A DNA stretch of 20,863 bases, from positions 1-20,863 of the IMG/VR virus record IMGVR_UViG_3300037146_000035; one strand, 5' to 3'. Source of the DNA: a virus. Both the position numbers and the translations under genes were made by a program. The notes beneath the pieces were generated by a model. It ran no database searches. It was given only the letters and a program-made list of their open reading frames with translations, and was not told where the DNA came from. The first letter of the stretch is position 1; each line of letters opens with the position of its first letter. Shown one piece after another: positions 6,583 through 13,267 of the stretch.

Positions 6583-8247
6583 CTAGTTGGTGTAGGAGAC
6601 CGCTTTCATGCCTTCGCCGTTGATCGCGACCACGCCTTCGGCGTAGCGCTTGATGACGGTGGCATAACTGTACTGTTGGAGAATTACCTGCAAAGTGTTC
6701 GCTTTCGTCTGTGGAATCGTCCGCGGGGTGATTGCCCCCTCGAACACGAACACCTCGTCCAGGCATCCGACGAGCGCCTGGTCGTTGGTCGTGGTTCCCT
6801 GATCGGGCAGGTTCTCGTCGGTGAACACCGGCAGGCCGGCGAGTTTGTACCCGGTCGCCCCCTCGATGCCCACGTCGCCCGATGCCGACCCGGCCGCTGC
6901 CGCATTGAACGGCCCGGCGTAGTCCGGCACGATGACGGGACGCATCGTTGTGTCACCTATCGCCTCGAGGAAGTCCCACCGCGTCGGACGCACGAACAGG
7001 TGCGTCGGGTTCAGCACCGTACCCTCGAGGGTGCGGATGTCCGACTTCGCTTTCGCGACCTGTCCGTAGAAGCCACCTGCGAGGGATTCTTTCGCCGCTG
7101 AGGCTTCGATGAGGACGAACTTCCCGGCGTTGCCTTTCCAGTTGTTCACTTTCGCTTCGGTCAGCGCCACTTCGAGCACGTAGGTGTCGAAGTTCTGCAC
7201 GTAGTTGCGCATCAGCTGGTCGAAGATGAGCCGGTCGAAGGCAAAGCCCGGACCGGCCCTGTCGAGCAGCTGCTGTGAAACGACGACCTGCCCGGAGAAC
7301 GTTTTCAACGCTCCGGAGAGGTAGCCCGCCGTCGGTGCCAGATCGGCGACCGTCGTGGAGCCCGCGGACTCCGTTCCGGCCGTGACTTCTGCACCGCCGG
7401 TTACATGGGGTATATACACATACATACCCCAGGCCGGGAGCTGTTCTTTCCGACAGGCGTCGGCGAACGCCCGCCCGTATTCGCGCCAGGGCGCGTAGTC
7501 GCCGACTTTGAAGACCGGCGTGACAAACGCCGAGCCTTCACCTGGGGCCGTGGCCGAGGCACCACCGTCGGTGCCGATCGCGGTTGCACGGAGCTCGGCC
7601 TTGTCCTCCAACGCCATGCGCCCGCGCGCCTCGAAGTCGGCCATCAGCTTCTCGGTGACCACTGGGTCATCGCTGCGGACCGTTTCCCGCAGCTGCTTCG
7701 CTGCGGCGCGGCCAAATGCCGAGCGCTCCGCATACTCCTTCTCGACCTGGTGCGAGTACTCCGTCAGGCGCTTGATCGCCCCCTGGTCGTACTCACCCGC
7801 CCACATGGCCTTCGCGCGGAGCACGAGGTCCTTGTAGTAGGAGTTGGGTGAGCCCTCTCCATCCGGGCGCACCCCGTAGACCATCCCTTCGGACTGCTCG
7901 ACCTGCACGTCGGCGATCGAGTCGATCGACTGGATGCGCTCGCGTGCCTCGGCGACCAGCTTCTGGTCGTCGATGTCCTGCTTGACTTCCTTGATCCGCT
8001 TGCGGATCGCCTTGCGTTCCTTGCGGACCTCGGACAGCGTCTCGTCGGCGCTGTCGATCTCTCCGCGCAGCTCCTCACAGCGAGCTGCCTCTTTCGTGTC
8101 TGGGTCGCGATCCTCGCCGCTCTCGCTGCGAAGGCCGTCGACGATGGTGCGGAACTCCGCCTCCGCCTTGTCGCGCCGCGTGATGAGCTCCTCGCGGCGT
8201 TTCTGGGCGGCCTCGGCGTTCTCCACGAGCTCTGCTAGAGCGCTCAT
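6583..8247 (-). CDS. Major capsid protein, HK97 fold, with long N-terminal scaffold domain (paralogue 2)
   Basis: A 554-aa protein; ATG 8245-8247 is preceded by AAAGGACAAGG. Residues 1-110 are almost all charged heptads (ENAEAAQKRREELITRRDKA, then RKERKAIRKRIKEVKQD), a coiled-coil delta domain that acts as scaffold and is normally cut off by the prohead protease. The mature part begins near TDGGASATAPGEGSAFVTPVF. Then come WREYGRAFADAC, GMYVYIPHVTGG, the VVVSQQLLDRAGPGFAFDRL region (spine helix side) and a C-terminal TKANTLQVILQQYSYATVIKRY. It follows the protease gene in the order typical of HK97-like phages, so it is the likelier principal capsid protein. The 440-aa gene downstream is a clear paralogue. 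A low-GC patch with rare codons lies inside it (7407-7430). Confidence 0.9.
   Translation of the reverse strand: MSALAELVENAEAAQKRREELITRRDKAEAEFRTIVDGLRSESGEDRDPDTKEAARCEELRGEIDSADETLSEVRKERKAIRKRIKEVKQDIDDQKLVAEARERIQSIDSIADVQVEQSEGMVYGVRPDGEGSPNSYYKDLVLRAKAMWAGEYDQGAIKRLTEYSHQVEKEYAERSAFGRAAAKQLRETVRSDDPVVTEKLMADFEARGRMALEDKAELRATAIGTDGGASATAPGEGSAFVTPVFKVGDYAPWREYGRAFADACRKEQLPAWGMYVYIPHVTGGAEVTAGTESAGSTTVADLAPTAGYLSGALKTFSGQVVVSQQLLDRAGPGFAFDRLIFDQLMRNYVQNFDTYVLEVALTEAKVNNWKGNAGKFVLIEASAAKESLAGGFYGQVAKAKSDIRTLEGTVLNPTHLFVRPTRWDFLEAIGDTTMRPVIVPDYAGPFNAAAAGSASGDVGIEGATGYKLAGLPVFTDENLPDQGTTTNDQALVGCLDEVFVFEGAITPRTIPQTKANTLQVILQQYSYATVIKRYAEGVVAINGEGMKAVSYTN
7407..7430. repeat. Low-GC inverted repeat inside the 554-aa capsid gene
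   Basis: GGGGTAT (7407-7413) and ATACCCC (7424-7430) form a perfect 7-bp inverted repeat around a ten-base AT-rich centre. On the coding strand the patch uses TAT, ATA and GTA codons, which look out of place in this GC-rich gene. The encoded segment is WGMYVYIPHV, conserved in kind with the other capsid protein, where the codons are GC-rich. Confidence 0.55.
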
Positions 8248-8465
8248 GTGCCTTGTCCTTTCGTGTGGGTTTGCTGTGACCCACGGGTCCCTGACCTGCG
8301 AGCCCCAGTACTGGCCCCGAGAGGCGGTCCTAGACGGGCTCGTCAGCGGTACTGCGTGAAGATGGGTTCGCGCCCGACCCCGTGCGAGGTAGGTCGTGAC
8401 AGTTCGGCTAGCTCGGCGGCATACGATCCGCTGTCAGCGCGTGCCGGCCACACGGGCGCGAAGGG
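8248..8465. other. 218-bp leader between protease and 554-aa capsid gene
   Basis: The longest non-coding gap in the head-gene block. It holds the capsid ribosome site at its left end. There are two palindromes, GACCC-AC-GGGTC near 8278-8290 and CCAGTACTGG near 8307. No open frame with a believable start fills it. A strongly expressed capsid gene often has its own promoter in such a leader, but I cannot pick out a convincing -35/-10 pair here. Confidence 0.4.
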
Positions 8466-9719
8466 TTAGGCGGCGATCTTCTGCCGCTTACGTTTGCGTG
8501 CGCGCGCCTCCAGTTGGAGTCGCAGCGTCGAAGCCTTGGTCGTGATCGGCTCGCCGTCTTCGCGGGTGCCGTCCTGGGCGAGCGCGGTTTCGTTCGACTC
8601 GGACTCGCCGTCGTCGATCAGGTCCGCCGGGTTGCCACCGCCCGCTTCATACAGCGCGTGCAGGGCTTCGATCGCGGAGACGACCTTGCCGCTGTTGGCT
8701 CCTGAGAGCGTCTTGCCGGCGCGCTCCTCGTGACCCTGGAAGATCGCCAGCCCTTCCGCGAGCTCGTCGGCGCTGATTCGGCCTGAGCGTAGCTCGACCT
8801 CGAGCTGGCGGAGTCGCGCAAAGGACTCGATAGGGACCTGCAGAGCCGCGCGCTGCGCGATCTCGATGGCCGTTGTAGGTGACGCCGGGTAAGTTACGCC
8901 GCTCACGTCGAGCAAATCGTCGAGGCCGTACACATCGCGCGTTTCGCCGCTTTCCGATTCGCCCCACTCGTCGCGGCCGACGATCATGCCGACGCTCATC
9001 TGGGTCAGATCTTTTCGCTCAATCGCGATAGCCAGATCATTGGCTAGCTGTTGGCGGGCGTCGAGCCTGGCCTCGAAGTTCAGGGCCTCATTCGTGTCCC
9101 ACAGGCGGAGCGTGCCTGCGGTCGTGCGCGCCAACGGCAGGCCCTCGTGATTGATGAGCAGTCGGCAGTCGACGCCCCGTTCGAGGACGGGCGTCGCGCA
9201 GCCGGGGTGCATCCGCTCCTGGAAGTAGCCGGTCTGACCGCGTCCGTCGTAGACCTCGTAGGGCTGGTTGTAGACGATGGGCTGGCCGGTGATGACGATC
9301 TCGTCGGTGTCGGCCTGCTCGCGAATCTCAACTCTGTCAAAGCCGAACCGACGGTACTCGCGACCGAGTGGCACCGCGCGCCGACGCTCCTTCCTGCGCC
9401 CCGCAGCAGCATTGGTCTGCTTCTTTGATCCGTCGGCGTTCCATGAGTCGGGGATCTTCGACGAGAGGCCGAGCGCTTGGGCGCGAGCAATGATGTGTTT
9501 GCGGATTGCACTGTCTGGGGCGTTGCCGAGTCCCACCGTGCTGATCGCATTGTCTAGGTCCTCTGCATCTTTGATCGGGTAGGCCCCGTCCGGCATCGCC
9601 AGTCCGGCCTTCGCCATTTCATCTCGCTGCTTCTGCGTGTACTTGTCCCGCAGTTCGGCCTCCAAGGCCGCAAGGCGCAGCTCCGCCTCGCCGTCCGTCG
9701 GCGTGTGCTGATCTTCCAT
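8466..9719 (-). CDS. HK97-family prohead protease (S78) with N-terminal DUF6582-like domain
   Basis: A 417-aa protein. Residues 35-93 (GLAMPDGAYPIKDAEDLDNA through the LGLSSKIPDSW segment) match the small domain often fused to or beside phage proteases (DUF6582-like, from memory). The protease domain spans about 125-290. It has INHEG with the catalytic His at 191 followed by PLARTTAGTLRL, QMSVGM with the nucleophile Ser at 242, and LLDVSGVTYPASPTTAIEIA near 269-288, the usual family C-terminal strand. The remaining 125 residues are acidic and helical and end in a basic RARKRKRQK tail; such tails are commonly removed on maturation or contact the scaffold. It processes the capsid delta domain during head assembly. 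It sits between the HNH gene and the capsid gene, in conventional order. Confidence 0.9.
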   Translation of the reverse strand: MEDQHTPTDGEAELRLAALEAELRDKYTQKQRDEMAKAGLAMPDGAYPIKDAEDLDNAISTVGLGNAPDSAIRKHIIARAQALGLSSKIPDSWNADGSKKQTNAAAGRRKERRRAVPLGREYRRFGFDRVEIREQADTDEIVITGQPIVYNQPYEVYDGRGQTGYFQERMHPGCATPVLERGVDCRLLINHEGLPLARTTAGTLRLWDTNEALNFEARLDARQQLANDLAIAIERKDLTQMSVGMIVGRDEWGESESGETRDVYGLDDLLDVSGVTYPASPTTAIEIAQRAALQVPIESFARLRQLEVELRSGRISADELAEGLAIFQGHEERAGKTLSGANSGKVVSAIEALHALYEAGGGNPADLIDDGESESNETALAQDGTREDGEPITTKASTLRLQLEARARKRKRQKIAA

Positions 9720-9745
9720 TGCCGCCTCCTTGAAGGCTCGGGGGA

Positions 9746-10414
9746 TTACTTCAGAGCCGCGCGCACAAGCTCTGGATACTGCTCAACGATCCATGCCACG
9801 AGATCCTCCGGGCGCTGCCCCGGTACTTGGGGCTTGACCCACAGCTCTAGATTCTCGGGCCGGTTATCGTGCCGGATGCCGTTCTTGTGGTGGACGGACT
9901 CGCCTTGACGCAACGGGCGGCCAAGAATCTCTGCCATCACGATGCGGTGTGAGCGTCGGACGCGCTGTCCCTTGGTCCGAACCTCCAGATAGCCCTGTCC
10001 GTTGATCGAGCCCGAGCCCGCAGAGCGCTTCTTGTGCCCCGCCGGTCCGGGTCTGCCGGTAAGCCTCACGCGCGCGTAATGCAGCGCACAGTAGCCCTTG
10101 GCGAGTGTCTTCTCTCCGCATCCGGCCACCGCGCATATCGGCTGCGTGCTGGCCCATCGGGCATGGATCATCGCGGCTGAACCTGCGCTGCCCGTCCGCA
10201 GGACGCGCTGATTGTGCATACCGCAGAGTCCCTTGGCCGACTGCTCGCGCTCGCAGCCCACGATCGTGCAGATTTGTCCAGTGCGCACGGGGCGCGTCTT
10301 GGCGAATGACCCGAGTGTGCCGGCCGCTTTGGCTCGCTGGTAGTGCTTACCGCAGAGCCCGCGCGCAACCGGCTGCCTCTCACATCCGTCGACGCCGCAT
10401 GTACGCTCTGGCAT
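9746..10414 (-). CDS. HNH homing endonuclease with three N-terminal zinc-finger-like repeats
   Basis: A 222-aa protein. Three evenly built repeats lie at the N terminus: C6-C11-C21-H24, C49-C54-C64-H67 and C94-C99-C109-H112, each C-x4-C-x9-C-x2-H and each with a GLC/GYC..H end. A Gly/Ser linker follows, then an HNH_3-type nuclease core: [16 protein letters not shown] (about 153-168), [20 protein letters not shown] (about 172-191). This core occurs in free-standing phage homing endonucleases. The repeats probably bind zinc and give sequence-specific DNA contact. Start ATG 10412-10414 has GGAGCG ten bases upstream. The gene sits between the HAD gene and the protease gene, an ordinary head-gene junction, as expected for an invading selfish gene. 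Confidence 0.88.
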   Translation of the reverse strand: MPERTCGVDGCERQPVARGLCGKHYQRAKAAGTLGSFAKTRPVRTGQICTIVGCEREQSAKGLCGMHNQRVLRTGSAGSAAMIHARWASTQPICAVAGCGEKTLAKGYCALHYARVRLTGRPGPAGHKKRSAGSGSINGQGYLEVRTKGQRVRRSHRIVMAEILGRPLRQGESVHHKNGIRHDNRPENLELWVKPQVPGQRPEDLVAWIVEQYPELVRAALK

Positions 10415-10499
10415 ATCGGCACGCTCCGTTCGTGTCGGTCGCGGCCCCGGCGGCGAGCACCGCGCGGGGTCGATTACTGCTCAGAGAATACTTGACGTG

Positions 10500-10955
10500 T
10501 CAGGCGTCCTTCAGGGCCTTGGCGGCCTTCTGTGCGTCTTTCTTCGGATGCGAGTCGCCAGGCGGCTCCACGTATTGCAGAGCCAGCGGGCAGACCTTGA
10601 TGATTTCCGGACCGAAGGCGATTTCGTTGTCGAACAGCATGAACGCGCCGAGCGCCTTTAGAGCCTTGGCCTTGCCTTCGCCGAACTCGCCCGGGTCCAC
10701 GATGATGATCTCGTCGTACTGGAAGCCGAGCGCTTCGAGCAGGTGTTCGCGGGTTTCCTTCGGGCCGTGGCCTGTGACGACCACTACCTTGTCGCCGATC
10801 GCTTTCAGCGCTTCGCTCAGCCGACTGTATCTCTGCGGGGCCGAGGTGATCGTGTCGTCCACGTCGAAGGCCCAGATGTAGGGTGGGCCGAGCTTGTCCG
10901 GGTGCTTGCGCTCCTCGGCTCGGTCGCGGTAGCGGAAGGCGGGGAAGGTCATCAC
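10500..10955 (-). CDS. HAD-superfamily phosphatase-like protein
   Basis: A 151-aa protein. Motif I is DVDDT at residues 31-35 (nucleophile Asp31, acid/base Asp33), followed by a predicted strand VVVVTGHG with motif II Thr61. Lys95/Lys97 in EGKAKALKAL could supply motif III, and FMLFDNE holds motif IV Asp109. All four HAD motifs are present, with no large cap domain. The substrate is unknown; phage HAD proteins include polynucleotide 3'-phosphatases and sugar or nucleotide phosphatases. The GTG start at 10953-10955 (or ATG at 10950-10952) overlaps the portal stop. Its place between portal and protease is unusual and suggests an inserted accessory gene. A link to the sugar genes downstream is only a guess. 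Confidence 0.82.
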   Translation of the reverse strand: MMTFPAFRYRDRAEERKHPDKLGPPYIWAFDVDDTITSAPQRYSRLSEALKAIGDKVVVVTGHGPKETREHLLEALGFQYDEIIIVDPGEFGEGKAKALKALGAFMLFDNEIAFGPEIIKVCPLALQYVEPPGDSHPKKDAQKAAKALKDA

Positions 10956-12310
10956 TTGCCCTTCGGTTCGTCGCCGTCATCGTCTTCGTCCGGTTCGGAT
11001 GCCTTCCCGGGCTTGCCTTCGGTCTGCTCGGGGCTGACGTTCGAGGCGAGCGGCGCGATGAGTTCGTCTGCCGCCGGGTCGGCGCTCGGTGCCCAGCCGA
11101 GCTTGCGCACTCGGATTTCGTTCGCCGTGGCGACCTGCGTGTTGCGGAGCGTTTCGATCTCCTGCGCGAGGAACTGCGGGTCCGGGGTGAGCAGCAGGTG
11201 CTCCTCGACGCCCGCCTTCTGTTCGCCGGGGAGCAGGTCTGAGTGGACCTCCTCAAGCGGGACCGTCAGGCCCGAGAGGGTGAGCGTCGTGAACCGCTGC
11301 ATTTTCTCCTGAGCGGTGTGGGCCGGAGCTGGGGTCTGGCGCAGCAGGGCGTCGGGGATCAGCTCATCGGTGCCGAACCATGCCGCCACGACGCTCCGGG
11401 CATATTGGAGGGTCTGCAGGAACTGGGCTTCATCGGGGGAGACGAGCGCCTTCTCGGGCTTGATGCCCGAGTCGAGCACGAGCGGGTGGTGCGCCTTCTC
11501 AAGGCCCGAGTTGTTGACCATGAACTTGTCGGCGATGCGCTCGACCTCCGCCTGCCCGAGCTTCTGGTCGGTCGTGAGGAGCCATGAGGGCGAGGAGCCC
11601 TGCGAGAACCACGTCGAGCCGAACTCGTAGGCGGCCAGAGCAAGGGCACCTGAGATGCCCGCGTACTCCACCGTCGAGAGGCCCCGCCTGCCCTGCGGCA
11701 TCGTCATAAACGGGATATGCACCACGTCGCCCGGGTCGAGCAGTTTCTTGTCGTTCGCCGCGCCGTAGATGTACATGGATTCGCCGACGTTGCTCGCGCG
11801 CCCCGCGGCCACGTCGTTGGGCGAGGCGACCTTGACTTCCATGAAGGCCGGGTGCAGAACCTCGACCGCCGAGGCGTAGGCTTCCGGCTTCGAGCGCATG
11901 AGGATGTACCAGAACGCCTCGCCGAACAGCAGCATGCTCATCAGCGTTTTGCGCCGGCCGTCGTACTGGTAGACCTTGCCGTTCGCGCCGAGGAAGGTTC
12001 TGCTCAGCAGTTCGGGCTGCTTCTTCAGGTACTTGCGGTAGGGGTAGTTGTCCTTGTCGAGCTTGTCTTCGTAGGCCCGGAGGTTGCCCGTGCGCAGGAT
12101 GGCGGTGGTGATGAGGCGCAGCGAGGTGAACACCACGTCGAGCTGCAGGAGGGTGTGGGGGGTGACGAGCACGCCCGCGCGTTGCATGTCTCCGAGCCCG
12201 GGCGGTGGTATTGCCGAGAAGTCGGTATATCCATAGCCGTTGGGCCAGGACCCGCCGATGCTTGAGCGGGTCTCGACTGCCTTGTTCCCGCGGGTGGTGG
12301 CGAGGATCAC
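10952..12310 (-). CDS. Phage portal protein, HK97 type
   Basis: A 452-aa protein. The order LDVVFTSLRLITTAILRTGN near the N terminus, GKVYQYDGRRKTLMSMLLFG, AFWYILMR, the VLHPAFMEVKV strand, DVVHIPFMTMPQGRRGLSTVEYA and the long helix region ending GTDELIPDALLR follow the phage portal pattern (pfam04860 type). Twelve copies would form the DNA entry channel at one capsid vertex, contacting the terminase and later the tail. Residues from about 425 onward are highly acidic and probably disordered. The GTG start overlaps the stop of the 80-aa gene as GTGA. Its place between the terminase side and the protease is the standard head order. Confidence 0.9.
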   Translation of the reverse strand: MILATTRGNKAVETRSSIGGSWPNGYGYTDFSAIPPPGLGDMQRAGVLVTPHTLLQLDVVFTSLRLITTAILRTGNLRAYEDKLDKDNYPYRKYLKKQPELLSRTFLGANGKVYQYDGRRKTLMSMLLFGEAFWYILMRSKPEAYASAVEVLHPAFMEVKVASPNDVAAGRASNVGESMYIYGAANDKKLLDPGDVVHIPFMTMPQGRRGLSTVEYAGISGALALAAYEFGSTWFSQGSSPSWLLTTDQKLGQAEVERIADKFMVNNSGLEKAHHPLVLDSGIKPEKALVSPDEAQFLQTLQYARSVVAAWFGTDELIPDALLRQTPAPAHTAQEKMQRFTTLTLSGLTVPLEEVHSDLLPGEQKAGVEEHLLLTPDPQFLAQEIETLRNTQVATANEIRVRKLGWAPSADPAADELIAPLASNVSPEQTEGKPGKASEPDEDDDGDEPKGK

Positions 12311-12549
12311 TGACTCAGCACCTGATAGAACGCGACGTTCTCGCGCGGCACCTCGACATGCCCCAACAGGTCAGCCGGGCGCCCGTCCGTCTCAGTGATC
12401 GCTTGAGGTGCCCACAAGACGTAGACCGGGCGGGACTTGATGAGCAGGCCCTCGATGGTGGGGCCGTCCTTGAGGTGGACTCGGACCTTCCGCTTCTTCT
12501 TGAACACGGCGCGCGCCTCCCGGTCTAGACTTTCGGCGATGAGGCTCAC
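12307..12549 (-). CDS. Small beta-barrel-like (Sm/SH3-like) phage protein
   Basis: An 80-aa protein with a GTG start at 12547-12549. After a short basic helix (REARAVFKKKRK) it has strand-like segments VRVHLKDGPTIEGLLIKS, PVYVLWAPQAIT, GHVEVPRENVAFYQVL. This looks like a five-strand barrel of Sm or SH3 type. The rightward gene product at 17083-17328 has a similar pattern (VVRLKNGHTFVGEAVYDG). Similar small proteins are frequent between terminase and portal in actinobacteriophages; function unknown. Its N-terminal coding DNA also holds the promoter of the rightward gene on the other strand. Confidence 0.65.
   Translation of the reverse strand: MSLIAESLDREARAVFKKKRKVRVHLKDGPTIEGLLIKSRPVYVLWAPQAITETDGRPADLLGHVEVPRENVAFYQVLSQ
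12500..12538 (+). promoter_or_regulatory. Probable leaderless promoter P1
   Basis: TTGAAC (12500-12505) and TAGACT (12526-12531) are separated by 20 bases, and the ATG at 12539 comes seven bases after the -10 box. That spacing, with no ribosome site, is typical of leaderless actinobacterial mRNA. It shares the 13-base block GCCTCCCGGTCTA with P2. Confidence 0.5.
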
Positions 12550-12749
12550 GCTGCCGCGGCGTATCTACTGCTCGGCGTGCGGCAAGCGACACGGCCCCGA
12601 AGAAGTCTGCCCTCCGCGCTCACAGGTTCTCGTCTGTCCCTGCAACGGTGACACGTCCCCGAAAGGCTCTCCGATGTGCAGCCCTAACTGCCCTTGTCCG
12701 TACGCGATGGGGGCGGATCGAAGACCTCTGGCACGTCGCCAAGCACTAG
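12539..12749 (+). CDS. Cysteine-rich small protein, possibly frameshifted at a G5 run
   Basis: From ATG 12539 a rightward frame encodes a peptide with eight Cys: C11, C14, C24, C33, C35, C47, C51, C53, in CxxC and CxC pairs, which suggests bound zinc. The gene follows promoter P1. In its own frame there is no stop at the 12747 TAG; it reads on into the 149-aa gene to give a 242-aa fusion ending at 13267. If one G is skipped or removed in the GGGGG run near 12710, it instead ends ...GRIEDLWHVAKH at the TAG 12747-12749, inside repeat copy 1. The stop of the next rightward gene falls at the same place in repeat copy 2, which favours this reading. A sequencing error, a mutation or programmed frameshifting are all possible. 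I recognise no family. Confidence 0.35.
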
Positions 12750-12792
12750 CGCCGCCTCGGCATATCCTCCAACCGGATGAACCCCGGCGGGT
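12746..12792. repeat. Direct repeat copy 1 (47 bp) flanking the inserted rightward gene
   Basis: It matches 13264-13311 with one substitution and one missing base, followed by 31 identical bases. It starts with CTAG, a stop codon on both strands. On the minus strand, the frame matching the terminase gives PPGFIRLEDMPRRR and then stop. Confidence 0.85.
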
Positions 12793-12817
12793 GCCTCCCG
12801 GTCTATGCTCGTTGGCG
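12777..12817 (+). promoter_or_regulatory. Probable leaderless promoter P2
   Basis: TATGCT (12804-12809) lies eight bases before ATG 12818, with ATGAAC at 12777-12782 as a weak -35 at the same relative place as TTGAAC in P1. No ribosome site is present. The upstream half of P2 lies inside direct repeat copy 1. Repeat copy 2 lacks the CCTCCCGGTCTA block, so only copy 1 is followed by a promoter. Confidence 0.5.
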
Positions 12818-13267
12818 ATGCTCGACGCTTGGAAGGAACAGCGCGCCGCCGAGCGCAACCGGAGGCTCGCCGAGCTGCAGAACCGCTACGCGTGGTTCGG
12901 CGTCGAGCTACAGCGAGCACGCCGCGACGGCAAGATCGACTCGGAGGCCGTCCGATTCTTCATCGCCTCAGTGCAGCCGCTCCTGTATGACGCGGACGGC
13001 GAGCTGGTGCTCAACCCTGAGGGCGAGCCGCAGTATGACTGGGACGCCGAGCCCATTTATTACGGGCGGGCGCAGGCGTACAGCTACGTCGGCCAGACGA
13101 GTTCCGACCATCCCCGGCCGGAACGCACCGTGGCGGGCCAGGTGGACGTGTCGCTCCAACTGCTCGAACGCGCGTCCCCTAGCACGATCCTCGCCGTTCT
13201 CTGCCAGGACCTCGACGCGGCGCACGCTCGCGAGATGGACCGCGAGCGGGACCGCGAAAACGGCTAG
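12818..13267 (+). CDS. Hypothetical 149-aa protein of an inserted cassette
   Basis: Family not recognised. The protein opens MLDAWKEQRAAERNRRLAEL, a charged helix. Then come a mixed region with YAWFGVELQRARRDGKIDSE, a strand-like LLYDADGELVLNPEGEPQY, an acidic aromatic segment (DWDAEPIYYGRAQAYSYVG), and a helical end rich in Asp/Arg. It has no membrane segment and no nuclease or DNA-binding motif that I recognise. Its composition looks like a folded protein, whereas the antisense frame on the terminase strand has the low-complexity Ala/Val/Arg look of a shadow. The gene has its own leaderless promoter and ends in direct repeat copy 2. It runs opposite to all its neighbours, so it resembles a phage 'moron', perhaps expressed from the prophage. 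Confidence 0.65.
   Translation: MLDAWKEQRAAERNRRLAELQNRYAWFGVELQRARRDGKIDSEAVRFFIASVQPLLYDADGELVLNPEGEPQYDWDAEPIYYGRAQAYSYVGQTSSDHPRPERTVAGQVDVSLQLLERASPSTILAVLCQDLDAAHAREMDRERDRENG

Noticed and set aside
12968-13267. Antisense tail of the terminase as a genuine domain
   Set aside because: Composition is that of a shadow frame, it begins exactly at the repeat, and the opposite strand has a better protein. Kept only as a note in the terminase entry.
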